A DNA stretch of 45,871 nt from Chara braunii (Eukaryota > Streptophyta > Charophyceae > Charales > Characeae), in NCBI GenBank assembly GCA_003427395.1, contig BFEA01000074.1:1760807-1806677 (forward strand), given 5' to 3'. A model generated the notes under the pieces. It saw only the letters and a program-made list of their open reading frames with translations. It had not been told where the DNA came from and made no database searches. Made by a program: the position numbers and the translations under genes. Positions 20,132-31,864 of this stretch are shown here, in pieces (position 1 is the stretch's first letter; each line of letters starts with the position of its first letter).

Positions 20132-21013
20132 TGGGGCTCATCTCTGAAGCCAAGTCCGGCTCGCCACCCTCGAACCGATGGCCAAACGGAGAGGGCGCAT
20201 CAGACCCCACAGGTTCTCCTTCGTACTCTCATTTGTCCCGACCAAAAGGATTGGGTTGAGCGGCTGCCGGATGTCGAGTTGGCATACAACTCGTCCATCC
20301 ACCCGACTATCGGGATGTCGCCCTTCAAGTTCGAGCACGACTCGCCGGCCACTTCTCCGTTGGACACAATCATTCCACGAATGGCCGAGAGCGCCGACCA
20401 TCTTATTTTCTTGGGTCAGATGCAAGAGCTACTTGTCAAGGCACGCGACCAGATGGCTAAGACGCAGCAACGCATGAGCCAACAAGCCAATCACCAGCGT
20501 CTTCCTTGTCCATTCCGCGCTGACGATCTCGTTTGGGTTTCCGCCGCGGAGTTCAGCCTCTAACAAGATATCTCTTGCAAGCTCCTCCCGAAATGGATGG
20601 GGCCCTGGCCGATCGTGGCACCCGCTGGGAATGCACCCGAAGGACCTTCCTTCATCATTCAAGTGCCCGCCCACTTGCTCGTCTACCCGGTCTTTCATTG
20701 CTCCAAGTTGGCTCTTTACACGCCAACGGAACATGACGATTTTCCCGGGCGACGATCGCAAGACCCACCGTCTATGGATGGTTTTCAAGAGGTCGACAAC
20801 ATCATCTCCCAGCGACGCTACGGCAACAGGCCGACCGAATACTTGGTACACTTTGGGTACTGCACCCACAAAGTTGACCGTTGGTTGACCTGTGCGGAAC
20901 TCCAAGCAACAACTCAGATGTTCTCGCACGCTACGAATGCAAGATGCAAGGCAAGTCGGTATCTTTGGCTCCACGTCGCACCCGCGTCCAGCTTCGCCCT
21001 CGACCCAGCTTGA
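20132..21013 (+). pseudogene. Element A integrase C-half with chromodomain
   Basis: Same frame after the TGA. HPRTDGQTERAHQ carries the catalytic Glu (20189), exactly 36 codons after the second Asp, so D,D35E spacing is kept. The YNSSIHPTIGMSPF block follows. A TAA at about 20561 interrupts before KLLPKWMGPWPI. After the FHCSKLALY block a chromodomain spans about 20774-20902 (YGNRPTEYLVHF, then VDRWL). Chromodomains of chromovirus integrases bind modified histones and guide insertion. The frame ends at TGA 21011, just before the polypurine tract. Confidence 0.87.
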
Positions 21014-21018
21014 CTTCA

Positions 21019-21031
21019 TAAGGAGGGGGGG
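21019..21031 (+). other. Element A polypurine tract
   Basis: TAAGGAGGGGGGG lies directly before the TG of the 3' LTR, the standard primer position for second-strand DNA synthesis. Confidence 0.8.
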
Positions 21032-21680
21032 TGTTACATGCCGCACCTGCAACAGGCTGCACGGGCCATTTTCAGGCCCGTGTCGTTTTCAACCTGAAAG
21101 CCTGAAAACAAGGGCCTACAGGCCCTGTGTCGTTTTAGCCTAAAAGCCTGAAAACAAGGGCCTACAGGCCCTGTGTCGTTTCGGCCTAAAACAGGGCCCT
21201 CCATGCCCCAAGTCTTTTCAGCCTGAAACGGAGGGCCATTTTCAGGCCCACAGGCCATTTTGGGCCTGTTTTCCTTTGGTTGAGCTTCAACGCCAGGGTC
21301 TGGCACGCTTGGCATTGGCAAGAGCAGCCTCTTGGACGGGCCAGCACTATATAGGACTGGCCCGCCCTGCAGGCTGCAAGTAGTTCATAGGGACTTCTCA
21401 GGCACTTCACGTGCAGTTTAGGAGGCAGGAGGTAGTCTTCAAGATTCGGCTGCAGCACTCTGGAGGAGCATTGTAGTAGTAGTAGCAGCGTTAGCAGTAG
21501 TCTTCAGTGCTGGGTGCTAGTAGGAGCTAGAGTAGTACTAGAGAGAGGGAGAGAGAGATTGGGCGGAGGCTAGAGAGACTTACCTGCACCGCCATAGCTC
21601 CAACTTCGTCTTCGAGGTACCTGCAACATATCGCCATCTTCACAGGTTAGTACCTGGCACATGAGAGAGAGAGAGAGAGT
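21032..21680 (+). repeat. Element A 3' LTR, truncated at a GA microsatellite
   Basis: It matches the 5' LTR from TGTTACATGC through the TATA box (21348) and GCCATAGCTCC (21592) to the GA run at about 21663-21679, then stops matching. Relative to the 5' LTR it lacks a 55-base block after CATTTTCAGGCCC and a few small pieces. The missing last 570 bases include all of U5. Confidence 0.85.
21346..21357 (+). promoter_or_regulatory. TATA box of element A 3' LTR
   Basis: CACTATATAGGA, identical to the box in the 5' LTR and in the same context (GGGCCAG before, CTGGCCCGCCC after). It could drive transcription into the flank only if the rest of the promoter survives. Confidence 0.5.
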
Positions 21681-23928
21681 CTGATTGCAAGTTGCTTGAA
21701 TGGGAGCGTACTCCACATGGATTCCTTCCTACCTATTGCTGAATCCACAGTTGTTCGCCAGCAACTGTCCAGGCTGGAAGACCATATCTGCTGCCATGAT
21801 TTTTTGAGAAATCTGGAACAAGTCATTCTTCCACTGGAAAGGCTGATCAACCTGGTTTGCCTGGTTTGCTCTGCTATCCAGGAGCAACAGCCTTGAGAGA
21901 GGAAAGGGGAGAGAAATAGTCAAACACAGTGCATTTCGATCCTGCTGCTTGATGTAGCATTGCTGATTCCTGAAGGGACAGATTTCTTCACTGCCCCTAG
22001 TAGGCTAGCTGAGCCGCAGCAATTTTCACTGGTCCAATTCCTACCCCGCCAGCGTCAACATCTGCTTTCTGCTGCAGCACCGAGAACGTGTGTGCAGTGG
22101 AAAGGTGGTCGATTGGCCACCATTTCACATTGTCAAATATAAGTCTCAGTGCTGGCCTACATCCTTGGCTTGCTTGCCTGCAAATAGATTTCGGACTGCG
22201 TCTTTGCTCCATCTCTGCCACAGCTCAAATATCGAAGCGCCAAACACTGATCCTGACATCCTAGTCCTTGCCAAGTGGCGGTTTGATGCCTGATCAGGCC
22301 CTGATGAGCGCAGACAAATTACTGTGCATGTGGCCACTCTGACTACGGTAGGCAATTATGACAGTGATGGACACATGATTCGCTGGTGGCCCGAGGTTCC
22401 CAAGGAAAACCAGAATGAGGGAGCAGGCAATGGCTATGCCAAGGAATTCGCGCAGACACTGGCAGTGGCTGTGGCAGAGAAAGTGGTCGAAAAAAGTAAC
22501 GGAACTTTGGGAAAAAATGAACTGCTCATCTCAAGTACCGGAGAACCTGTTGGTAGAAAGGAGAGGTGACAGCAACATAGATGGTGGGAGTTCACCAGCA
22601 TCTGCTGGTACAATAAGGAGTTGGGAACGGCCTTGTGGGGCATGATTGCTCTAGTGCGAACCGAGTCCTGAATGCATACCAGGCTAATGCTAGCCTACTG
22701 AAAACCATTCTAAACACATACCCCGCCATGTGCCCGCCTAGTGCAATTACAGCCAAGTGGGGCAGGCCTTGTACCACCAGCTGCCTGGAGAGCAGACCAG
22801 GCTACAGGAGAGGCCACGAGCGAACTCACCTGATTGGCGCGCCGGATTGCGACCAATCATCCCTTAGAGCAACATGTTAGTTGAGAAGAAGGTACAAGTT
22901 GATATGGAAGAAAAACCTGAGCCATCATAATAGAACAATTGGGCCTGTGGAGCTCACCTTGTCTGCGAGAGACATTCCACCGATCCACGTGGGAACAAAC
23001 AGTTTGTGCGCACTTCCGTAGTCAGGGGTATGAGTTGGAGTATGGTGTCGTGTGGTCAAATAATCAAATCGCCATGCAATTGAGAATGGGATGGTCAGCA
23101 GCACCCAAGGAACTGCGAATGAGGGTTTGAAGGGGTAAATATAGTATGATAGAGAAAGGGCTGCATGGCCCCAATGGCGGTTGCAAGACCAGACGGAAGG
23201 GTCGAAAGTATCTAGAAAGGATTGCAGAATCTCCAATCATAAAACAAAAACACATACAGGCTGTCCCCGGCCTAAAGCAAGGAAGCTGTATTGTGATGGC
23301 CCATGCCCCCACTGCACTTCACTTTTGCTATAAATAGAGTGAATGCAGTTTATATTTGGTGGGAAGGAACCCCTTTTCCGGGATTCGAAACTATCTTCTG
23401 GTTACCGGCAGCCGCCTGTAAAACGCGTAGAGAAAACCAAGCACAAGGACAATCACACCATGCCTCCTGCACAGTGAAACCAAGGTGCTGGAACATATTT
23501 TGCAAACCCCTGAGTTTTGCTGATGTTACATGTATTATAGACCTATGACAACCAGATGTTTCACATCTTTAGTGTTGTGACGTTCTAGTCAGCAGCATAC
23601 AGTCTTCATGCTTCTCATCTCCAGGTCCTGCTACTTTCCCCGCAGACGATGTTCGATATCACTGAACACGAGGCACAACACTTCAAGCCAGGCCATGAGA
23701 GCTGGCATCTGCAAAGGACAGTAGCGGCCAGCAAGTTTAGTCAAATTCGAGGACTATAGCAGCTGAGAGGGAAAAGAAGAGCAATCAGTATGCCCTTGCA
23801 TTCAGGACTCCTGTCGTGACAGTACGGATGAAGGGCAGCAGGGGGGTCCGTCCTAAGGTGCACACTCCACTGAATTCTGAGGCTGATGTAGATAAAAAGA
23901 TCAGAAATGTGTCCCATTCAACAACATT
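21681..23928. other. No gene recognised
   Basis: About 2.2 kb between the truncated LTR and the next repeat. Open frames are under 105 codons and unrecognised. GCTATAAATAGAG at about 23327-23339 could be a TATA box but has no LTR context I can show. Confidence 0.35.
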
Positions 23929-24036
23929 GACGGGGTCTCTTTCATAAAGTTCCGTACACCATTCAACGGGGTCTCTTTCATAAAGTTCTGTACACCGTTG
24001 GACGGGGGCTCTTTCATAAAGTTATGTACACCTTTC
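23929..24036 (+). repeat. About 36-bp tandem repeat, three units
   Basis: The unit is close to ACGGGGTCTCTTTCATAAAG plus TTCTGTACACC, present three times with small changes (GGGGTCT versus GGGGGCT, TTCCG versus TTATG). No function is apparent. Confidence 0.85.
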
Positions 24037-24174
24037 GACTCGATCAAAGAGGTCTCCTTTTTCGAGTTCAAGATGTTGAAGTAAAGAAGTGCTTATAACA
24101 ACCGGTCATCAATAACTGAGCTTTAGATCTGATTTGCTGTGGCTAGCTTTAGCACACACATGCTGCAGTGGGAC

Positions 24175-24283
24175 TACCGTCTTCCCACAAACATAACGCA
24201 CCCTGAAAATGAACGTATGCAAGGCATGTTTCCGGTCCGATACAGTCCAAATGAGGGTGCGTTGTGTTCGGGGGAAGACGGTA
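24175..24283. mobile_element. TA-flanked TIR element, copy 3
   Basis: The ends are CCGTCTTCCCACAAACATAA and, inverted, TTGTGTTCGGGGGAAGACGG, bounded by TA (24175-24176, 24282-24283). It is the same subfamily as copy 1 at 5413 (ACGCACCC and GGGTGCGTT near the ends, central GGTCCGATACAGTCC). Non-coding. Confidence 0.8.
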
Positions 24284-24711
24284 GCCTTGAGACCTGGGCA
24301 CCACTACCCACCATGCCTATAGGATATGCCTGAAATCTGAAAGTAAGACCTAAAACGAAAGAGAAATATTATGCTGTAAATTGCAGACCCCTCATGTATG
24401 AATGGATCTGCAAATGTGTCTGACGTGAAAAATGCGCCTTGTCATGTGGCAATGATGTGGTCCTACTCCCCAATTGACTTCTTTTAATCTGCATTTTGCA
24501 CCATCCGATCCAGACACCTCGGTGTTGACACAACCAAGTGGGATCTGGGTCACTCCCGCTCTCACTTGGTTTCCAACTCTCATTGGCCCAATTCTGACGT
24601 AGAAACATAGAAGGGGTACGTGGGGTCTGATCCTGCTGAACTCTCCTGTTCATTTCAACTTCCTGGGCCATGGAAGTATCATCACCTAAGACATGAAAAC
24701 GGAATGGGAAG

Positions 24712-24713
<2 letters not shown>

Positions 24714-24769
<56 letters not shown>

Positions 24770-24770
24770 G

Positions 24771-24832
<62 letters not shown>

Positions 24833-24945
24833 NNNNNNNNNNNNNNNNNNNNNNNNNNNNNNNNNNNNNNNNNNNNNNNNNNNNNNNNNNNNNNNNNNNN
24901 NNNNNNNNNNNNNNNNNNNNNNNNNNNNNNNNGAGAGAGAGAGAG
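24714..24945. repeat. (CA)n-(GA)n microsatellite containing the scaffold gap
   Basis: A CA run (24714-24784) passes into a GA run, then exactly 100 N (24833-24932), then more GA. The gap length is a conventional placeholder, so the true distance is unknown. Frames across it are artefacts. Confidence 0.95.
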
Positions 24946-26467
24946 TGGGGCCGACCCTAACGGCAGCCATTCAGCTGACTCATTCACCATGACAAAGAGG
25001 GAGTCAGACAGAAGGCAGGAGTCTTGCTCTATACTACTATATTAATCACCATAATAATAACATACACGGATATAAAAATGAGCGGTATGGGTGCAGACTG
25101 GCCAGCAGGTGACCACCGAGGGCAAATCCGCCCTCCAGAGATGGCTGCGGCCAAGCATACAAGGAACCTCAGATACTTGATTCAGTGCAAGATATGCATC
25201 CCCGTACATGCCTTGTCCCACCAACAGCACACTGAACATGGAGCAATGTTTCCACGATACAGTTTGCACAGACAGAAGCTGACTTCACAAGTCCAGCATA
25301 AGACCCTATCTCGCCACCTGTCACTCACTCTTGAATCCCTCTTCACCGCAGATCATTAGTCATTATACAGTGGCTCTACAGCAATTATTCAAGTCACCTC
25401 CACACTCTCAGAGCATCACTGCCGACAGCTAAGTTGGCACCAAGTCGCTGACAGTCTCCTTCGCCATGATAACAACCATATACCCCACCACGTCCACCTC
25501 CCAACCCCACTGTGGTGAATAACGGTCACTTCTCCCTCTACGCTCGAGTATCCTTCCAGTCTGTCCCGTTACTAGGCACCAAGTAAACCTCTTAGCCCCC
25601 AAATGATTGCACCCGGCACGTCAGAGTGATAGTGGCACATCCCTTTATGGCCTCTGTGTGACTCGGTTTGAAAACTCTAAACAAAAGCATTGTTGGAATG
25701 AGTTACTTATCTACTAAGATCTGCATTCCCTTCGGAAAAAGGTTCCTCAAAGTCAACTCTGCAAAAATGAAAGCATGCAATCAAATCTGGCAAGGACCAG
25801 TAAACATGTGCGTGTCTGCCCTAATGGCACTGCCTTCGCGTCTGGTGAGGCACCAGGCTCGAAACCATAACAAGGATGCAAGCAAAGCTGGAAATGGTCA
25901 TGTGCCTTGTCTGTCTCACACAAGTGGGAGCTGAAGCCACCAGTACTTTTGAGCCTCTTTTTCCCAACGTAGAGTTCTGTCTTGCATGGTTCTTGTCAAA
26001 CCGGCATGCGGGCATGAAAAATATTACTACTGGCGCCGGCAGACTTTTCATTTTGGTAGACCAAGCCCTGAAAGATGCAGTTGTGTTAACAGCAACGTCG
26101 AAACACAATCGCTGGGAAAAGTGTTCCGGTGACGGCCCAAAATCTCAAAAACAAAACAAATCATAGAATTGTCTAGCCTACAGTGGGCATCAGGCTACAG
26201 ACCCAAGTTCGAATACAAATTACAGATGCAATTAGAATATCAGAATAAAATAATTATGAATTACATGGAGCTGGGCAGTTCAATCAACTTCAATGGTAAT
26301 ATCTCAAGGCCATCGCCCTTCTTTTTTTTTTTTTTTGGTAAATTTTTACTAATTAGTAATTAGTAATTTACTAATTTGTTTGCAGTGCAATTCTACACAG
26401 AAAGTTGTTTTCCCCAAATTTTTTAAAATGTTGAATTCATAAATTTTAAATTTTTTTTTTTTTTTTT
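24946..26467. other. No gene recognised
   Basis: Short open frames only. AT-rich ACTAATTAGTAATTAGTAA words lie near 26349-26375, after a poly-T run. Confidence 0.35.
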
Positions 26468-26575
26468 TCTTTGTGGTGGGGACACTGGGAACCCCATCCG
26501 GACATCCTGCCGGGCTGGGCGGTCAGGCGTGTTGGCACAAAATTTGTGCAACAGCCTAGAAATTTTGAGGATTAG
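26468..26575. repeat. Dispersed repeat E, copy 1
   Basis: CTTTGTGGTGGGGACACTGG, GGTCAGGCGTGTTGGC and CACAAAATTTGTGCAACAG recur in the same order at 28600-28700. CACAAAATTTGTG is a perfect palindrome in this copy. Both copies follow a poly-T or T-rich stretch. Confidence 0.7.
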
Positions 26576-27079
26576 AACCCTCGGAGAGGCCAAAAGCCTC
26601 CTTCTGCCCGCCCATTTATGCTGTGGAGCAAGGTCCTTTTCTTGACCCTGGACGGCCTGGTCGCGATCTGACGAACCGCAAGGCTGTGTGATCAGGCCCT
26701 GAGTTTTCAGGTGTGAGATCTCAGGCCGTCGTGTCACTCAAAGCCTCTCAGCCAATGGCAACACAGTGACCAGTCAGGGCCACGTCGCACAGTTGGGCGG
26801 CCCTAACTAATTCTGTCCATGGACGCTATCTGAATTAGGGCCTGAGCGCAGATACTGGGTCCAGACGTCAAGCTAGAGGGAACCCACACGCATGCCTCAG
26901 GCTGGTCAAAGCAGCGACCACTTTCCATAAAAGAAAGGGTCTGCCTCCAATCCAGAGAATTTCTGGCTGGAGGCTCATGCGGGAGCGCTCCCATTCTGGG
27001 GGCTGGCGCGGAGGAGCGCACACCGGCGCTGGTTGAAAGGCTGCTGGGGTGCAGCTGGGAGAGTGGCAGCCATAGCCAG

Positions 27080-28110
27080 GCTTGCAATCAGACTCAACTC
27101 TGGACTTGCTCACAACATGCACTCTTGAGAACCGATGGCAAAACTGAACTCTTTCAACTCAAAAACAACAATGAACTTGTCTTAAACTCAATCTGAACAA
27201 CTGCACAACTTGCGGCTATGGTCGCCGAACACTGTCTCTACCACCAGCCTCACTCTCTCCCTCACTGTCTCATTTGTGCACGTACGAGGACCACCCTGAA
27301 TGTCCCCACTCAGCACAGCCTCACACACTCTGAACACTTGTCTTCACCAACAACTGGGCGGCTATGGCCGCCGTCGTCTTCCTCCCGCTAGCTATGGCCG
27401 CCGACGTCTACCCCACTGGCCCGCTATGGCTGCTGTCTTCTTCACTGCCCACTTCGTCTCCAGGCACCTGCAGACCTCCATGCACAAGACACCAAGGCAG
27501 CTCTTCCGCATGGCTCACAGGCGAATGAATGAATGGCTGGACACTGCCTGTTTATTTATACTTCTTCGGAGGTACCCGGACCCTGCCTCCAGACCTGTGG
27601 GCCTGGGCCAAAACGCGTGGCCCAGGGAAGCTTCCAGACGTTTGGCCTTCTGGGCCAAAACGTGTGGAACTCTCTGCGTGCTCCAGAACCTTCCCCACGT
27701 GCAGCCCTTACCCAGGTACATGCTGGCTGGACCACCCTACAGAACCCTACAGACTTCTAGAACCTACAGACTCTACAGACTTTCGACAGACTCAGTAGAG
27801 ACTTCTAGAACAGACTCTCTAGGCCTATTGGTAACAGACCTAGCTGCTAATCTACAGACCTAGGGATCAAGTCCTACTNGCCAAACTACAGACTAACCTA
27901 AGCCGTAGGACAGGTTTGGGGATCGAATCCTACTCAGGTCACGGGGTCTATGTACAGGTACAGGGTAGGTCTAGGGATCGAATCTCACTCAGCACACAGG
28001 GTCAATGGACAGGGTTAGGGCACACGTCTAGGGATCGAATCTCACTCAGCACACGGGACAGGGTTAGGGCACAGGTCTAGGGATCGAATCTCTGTGGCTG
28101 CAGTACCAGG
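27080..28110 (-). repeat. LTR-like segment, family D, antisense copy nested in family C
   Basis: The reverse complement aligns with 3195-4145: AGTATAAATAAAC, GCCATTCATTCATTC, GCCTGTGAGCC, several GCCATAGC words (27360, 27391, 27422) and GACATTCAGGGTGG. The TATA box is at about 27551-27561 on the minus strand. To its right (27850-28090) is a run of TAGGGATCGAATC motifs in ragged tandem units. An N is at 27879. Edges are approximate. Confidence 0.55.
27850..28095. repeat. Ragged tandem array of GGGATCGAATCC-like hairpin motifs
   Basis: AGGTCTAGGGATCGAATCTC and variants recur five times with 50-60-base spacing. Similar GGGATCAAGTCCC words occur at about 790, 950, 2150 and 2210, and CCAGGGCTCGATCCCTGG at 3217. 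Each resembles a tRNA T-arm (a short stem around a TCRANT loop). Confidence 0.6.
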
Positions 28111-28599
28111 TCAACTGGGTGAAACCGTTTCAGGCTGCTTGCTCTGGAAGCCGGTGGTTTGGAAAGTGGTCCTTGGGCATGGTGGTAGCCTGTGATGGGA
28201 CAGAAGAGGAGTGGGCTTGAGAGAGAGGAGGAAGTACCTGGTGTGTCGTGGAGGTCTGCATGGGCGACATGTTCATGTGCATCAGCTCTGCTGCTGATGT
28301 TCTTCTGGTTGCATAACCATAGCGTAGGCTAGATAGGTGTCATGAGTCTGCGGTTGGGCGGTGGGGACCGGTGAGAAGAGCGACATTGGATACTTTGTTG
28401 ATGGTGGCGAAGTCAGGGGCTGACATTGACAATTGGTTTCGTTGCTTTGCTCTTCTGCAGTGTATTCTTGGTGCATTCTGCTTTCTGTGCGACACACGAC
28501 TCCTTGGTTTTCAATGTGATGATGCAATTTGGATTTTTGTCATTCGCTCTTGCTCATTTTCCTTGCACAGTGCAATTTGACACCACACATTTCTTTTTC

Positions 28600-28700
28600 T
28601 TTGTGGTGGGGACGCTGGGGACCCCCCGTCTGGAGGTCTTGCACGTCTGGGGGGTCAGGGGCGTGTTCGCGGGCACAAAATTCGTGCAACAGACTAGAAT
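28600..28700. repeat. Dispersed repeat E, copy 2
   Basis: TTTGTGGTGGGGACGCTGGG, GGTCAGGGGCGTGTTC and GGCACAAAATTCGTGCAACAG repeat the order seen at 26468-26575. It directly follows the right end of the family C solo LTR. Confidence 0.7.
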
Positions 28701-30770
28701 TTTTTGTAAACAAAAAATGTTGTGCAGGATTGCAATGCGAACAACTTTTGCCTGTTGATCACTTCAGGCTTCCTTATCAATTTGAATTTCGAAGATAAAA
28801 AAAACAAAAGCTAAAGCAAACCCCTTTGAACTTAAAAGTTAAAACCGCTTTCAGCCTGCCTAAACCACCATATATACCCCCCTTCCCCCCCTGCCCCCTC
28901 TCGCTACAAGGCATTCTTCGTTTTTGTTGGGGGGGGTAAAGGGCAGCCAATGTCGTATGATCCAGGCACACCGGCCTGGTTCATAGGACGGCTGCTGTTG
29001 AATTATACCAACCGGAAAACGGGCCCGGCGTCCCTCACATCATAGAAAAGAGTGCAGGGTGAACTGTTTCCTTCGGCTGTAACCATGTCACCCTCAGCAA
29101 AGCGACGATCGCAATGCAACTGCGAAGCGTGCGTCTGTGCAATCCCGCAGCTAAAAGGAAAAAGCATTCTCCTCAAAGGCCTCGGCCTTGCCAAACACAT
29201 CCGGGCATATCAAACCACACCCCAGCCAAAGGCATGCGTCAGACTATATATGCCGAATACAGATGTTAATTGAGCCACCAAATCTACTTGCTATATACAG
29301 ACTACAAGGCATTCTACCAATGCCACATTCGAGTATAACATATGGGCATTCTATTCAAATACAACACCCAGGCGTTCTATTTGAAAGGGTTGTCAAACGT
29401 CGTCTCCACAGGGTGCCTTCAAGAATCCCCTAAAGACCTGAAGGTTACTTGACAACTCTTTGCCGTGCAGGTGTAATAGATGGGACTAGTAAGGTGGTTC
29501 CCGAGATTCTGACGTTTCTTTACTTCTAAAATAGGTTTGACATTTTCAATCGCGTTAACAAAAAAATGTGTGATACTCAGATTACATTCATAGACAACTT
29601 CTGTGATATAAGAAAAAAAAACAAGTACATACTACACACGACTTCTTCAGGGTTCTATAAATAATTGAATATAATGCCCGGGCGTTATTTTCGGGTTAAG
29701 AACATAACGGCCTGTCACTGTTCTTGGCCACATACCAACCATATGGGCCCTCAAGTTCCTTTTCCTAGGCCTACAACCATCACTTTCCTTTCTGTTGTCT
29801 TGCCTTCGTTTAACCTCATTTGTTCTGTCTTATCATTATTTTGTTTGCAGGTGTATTTGCCGTTTCTAGTTCACTTCGGTGCTTCCTGGTTTTATTTGGA
29901 AGTAATCAGGTGTTGCATGGACTTGAGTGTGCATGAATTGTGCTACAAGACTAGTACAAGTATATGCCTGACTCATCAGGACTGGCGCCTCTTCCATTTA
30001 TTGTCCAAACAGGCACACATTTGGTCTGTTCAAACAGGTGCCTCTTCGGACTGGTGTCTTTTAGGAGGCACCTATTCCCTCTTTTTTTTGAAGCCTGAGA
30101 AAGGAATTGCCTTTCTAGGACCTGGTTTCACCACTCGCCACCTGGCCCAAATCATGGCGAGTTGTAGTCAACTCAAGAAACATGAATTATTTATTGAATG
30201 TTGGACACGTGGTTCAATCTAACTCGACATCCAACATTTTGATTCCATAAGGTGACAATAGAGTCTGCCTCAACACCAGCTGCCACCCAGCCGCCCTCGC
30301 CAAAAAGGCCATATGTGGGGGGGTTGCATGGAGGTTGCTCCACAGAACCACCCCCGCTGACTGAGAACCTCAACAAATGCTTTGGCGGCTTCACACCGGA
30401 TTCTACAACTTTCTGACAGTTTTTCGAACCGTCAAGTTCAGTGAGCAACTGGAACAAATTTGCACCAGCTTGCCATACTTGGTGGATGGCGACATTGGCG
30501 AGTAGTGTAACCTGGCCCCTATTCTGGAAATTCTGCCTTTCAACTTATCAGCCATTACCAGCCAGAGATGAGTTTTGTGTCCACAGTAGGACAGTTGTTT
30601 CTGCCCTGCTTGCACACAGACTTTGTTGGGTGGTGCCAGGGTTCAGTGTCTGGTCCATGTAGCGTGGTAAGCCTGCATGGACATCTGGAAACCCGGTCCA
30701 GAATTCTCTGTAGTTACTATTTACTCTATGTTTACTTACAGTCTTTCGCCCACTAAACGTCTTCTCCGCA
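28701..30770. other. No gene recognised; one 185-codon anonymous frame
   Basis: A plus-strand frame at 29665-30222 is the longest uninterrupted frame here. It is hydrophobic in its first half and matches nothing I know. Codon choice is unremarkable and there are no flanking gene signals, so I do not call it a gene. Fragments near 29336-29390 (GGCGTTCTATTTGAA) vaguely resemble TIR element interiors. Confidence 0.35.
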
Positions 30771-31260
30771 TTTCCTCTTATCTTTACCTATTTGGGAGAC
30801 GGAGTGTGTCCATCTGATCAAGGTATATCCGCGCAGCCAAGGCCGCCCAGAGACTAAGCTGAGCCCAGCGCTCTATAGCTGGCTGGGAAGAGAGCTGGGC
30901 AGGACACCTTGAGCGAATTCGCACTCTTGTGGCCACCAGGCTGCTGGAGGGCAGTGCTTACTCTTATCTTTTACCTATTCCGGAGACGCGGCCTGACTAG
31001 AGGACAATCCGATCAAGGTAGATCTGCAGAGCCAAGAAGGCTGGTGCAGTGTGGGAGGCCTACAGCGAGAGAGAGGGATCATTCTGCAGCTTTGGACCCG
31101 CCTGAGATCAGTGGCTCAAGGCCCAGAGTTTAACCTGTCAATCAAAGAAGGAGAGAGAGTTCACTTATCCTCATCTTCCAAATCTTCTTATTCCCATCTC
31201 CCCTGTAGACAGAGGACGAACGGATCAGAGTGAGACATCCTGGGACTACGGGAACATTGC
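30770..31260 (+). repeat. Three diverged tandem segments
   Basis: TCTTATCTTTACCTATTTGGGAGAC at 30777 and TCTTATCTTTTACCTATTCC at 30963 each lead into GATCAAGGTA.ATC.GC.GAGCC; a weaker third unit starts near 31185 (TCTTATTCCCATCTCCCCTGTAGAC then GGATCAGAGTGAGAC). Spacing is about 190-220 bases. A later AGAGTCTTCCGCTGTGCTAC (31499) is also found near the end of the LTR at 45.6 kb, so this is probably LTR-derived. Confidence 0.5.
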
Positions 31261-31584
31261 TCCCCCGCAACTGAGACCGACGAGGAGTGAGTTGAAAACG
31301 GATTATTATTTTGGTATTGCCATGTTTCATGTCTTCTTCTTCTTTCTCTCACCTCCCTTTCATCTTCTTCTTGGCAATCACCCTTTGTAGGTTGTATAGA
31401 GATTCTTGAGGACTCTTCGATGCTTGGACCCTTCCCTGCTCTGTGATGGTTCAGTCTCTGCTCGTGTTGCCGGTCCGTACATGCTTGACATTCAGTAGAG
31501 TCTTCCGCTGTGCTACATTACCATTCTCTCCTCCATTAGTTACTAGTGACCTTGCATCCATGCCAGCTGATTGACCAGGCATGC

Positions 31585-31660
31585 CCCACTAGCTCAGTTA
31601 GTTAAGCGACACAAGTGGCTGTCAGGAAGTCACGGGTAGAGTTCCCATTCACCTTACATG
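31585..31660 (+). repeat. tRNA-like sequence (possible SINE head)
   Basis: ACTAGCTCAGTTAGTTAAGCG is a good box A and D-arm match. About 40 bases on, GGGTAGAGTTCCC is a weak box B. No full cloverleaf or CCA end is seen, so it reads as a decayed tRNA-derived retroposon or tRNA pseudogene. Confidence 0.45.
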
Positions 31661-31756
31661 TATGCCCGGGCATGCTTGCTGCCTTACCACCCTTTGCCAA
31701 ACACTATTGGCTATTAATCACTGCCAATGCAGGGCTAAGTAAGGCAGTACGGAGAC

Positions 31757-31864
31757 TACCGTCTTCACCCGAATAGAACGCCCGTACTTATCGCCATATC
31801 TGGGCTGAAAGTTGTGCCAAATACAGCTATAATGACCGGGCGTTCTATTCGGATGAAGACGGTA
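31757..31864. mobile_element. TA-flanked TIR element, copy 4
   Basis: The ends are CCGTCTTCACCCGAATAGAA and, inverted, TTCTATTCGGATGAAGACGG, bounded by TA (31757-31758, 31863-31864). It shares GCCAAATACAGCTATAATGAC with copy 2. Non-coding. Confidence 0.83.

Larger units (their letters stand above)
13372..21680 (+). mobile_element. Ty3/gypsy chromovirus retrotransposon, element A
   Basis: The order is 5' LTR (13372-14643), primer site (14645), leader, gag (15537-17174), protease, RT, RNase H and integrase with chromodomain (17175-21013), polypurine tract (21019-21031) and partial 3' LTR (21032-about 21680). Protease-RT-RNaseH-integrase order and the C-terminal chromodomain place it in the Ty3/gypsy chromoviruses. 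Gag and pol lie largely in one frame, as in families that make one polyprotein. At least five in-frame stops and several frameshifts inactivate it. The two LTRs differ by an internal 55-base deletion, small indels and substitutions, so it is not very young. Confidence 0.9.
26740..28575 (+). repeat. Family C-related solo LTR with a nested insertion
   Basis: The left part (26740-27080) resembles element B's right LTR around 44310-44600 (GGCCTAA..AATTC.GTCC, GCCTGAGCGCAGA.ACT.GG.CC, CAGCCATAGCCAGG). The right part (28120-28575) resembles 44690-45009 (GGAGGTCTGCATGG, CTGACATTGACAATTG, TTGCTCATTTTCCTTGCA). The middle is occupied by a reversed family D segment. No primer site follows the right end, so this looks like a solo or 3' LTR. 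Confidence 0.55.

Noticed and set aside
24620-25045. Open frames crossing the N gap
   Set aside because: They are made of CA/GA repeat and 100 placeholder bases.
27850-28095. CRISPR-like spaced repeats
   Set aside because: Units are diverged, spacers are partly repeated, there are no cas genes, and the context is a eukaryotic LTR.
29665-30222. 185-codon open frame as a gene
   Set aside because: No recognisable domain, no neighbours or signals, and composition typical of chance frames in AT/TC-rich DNA.
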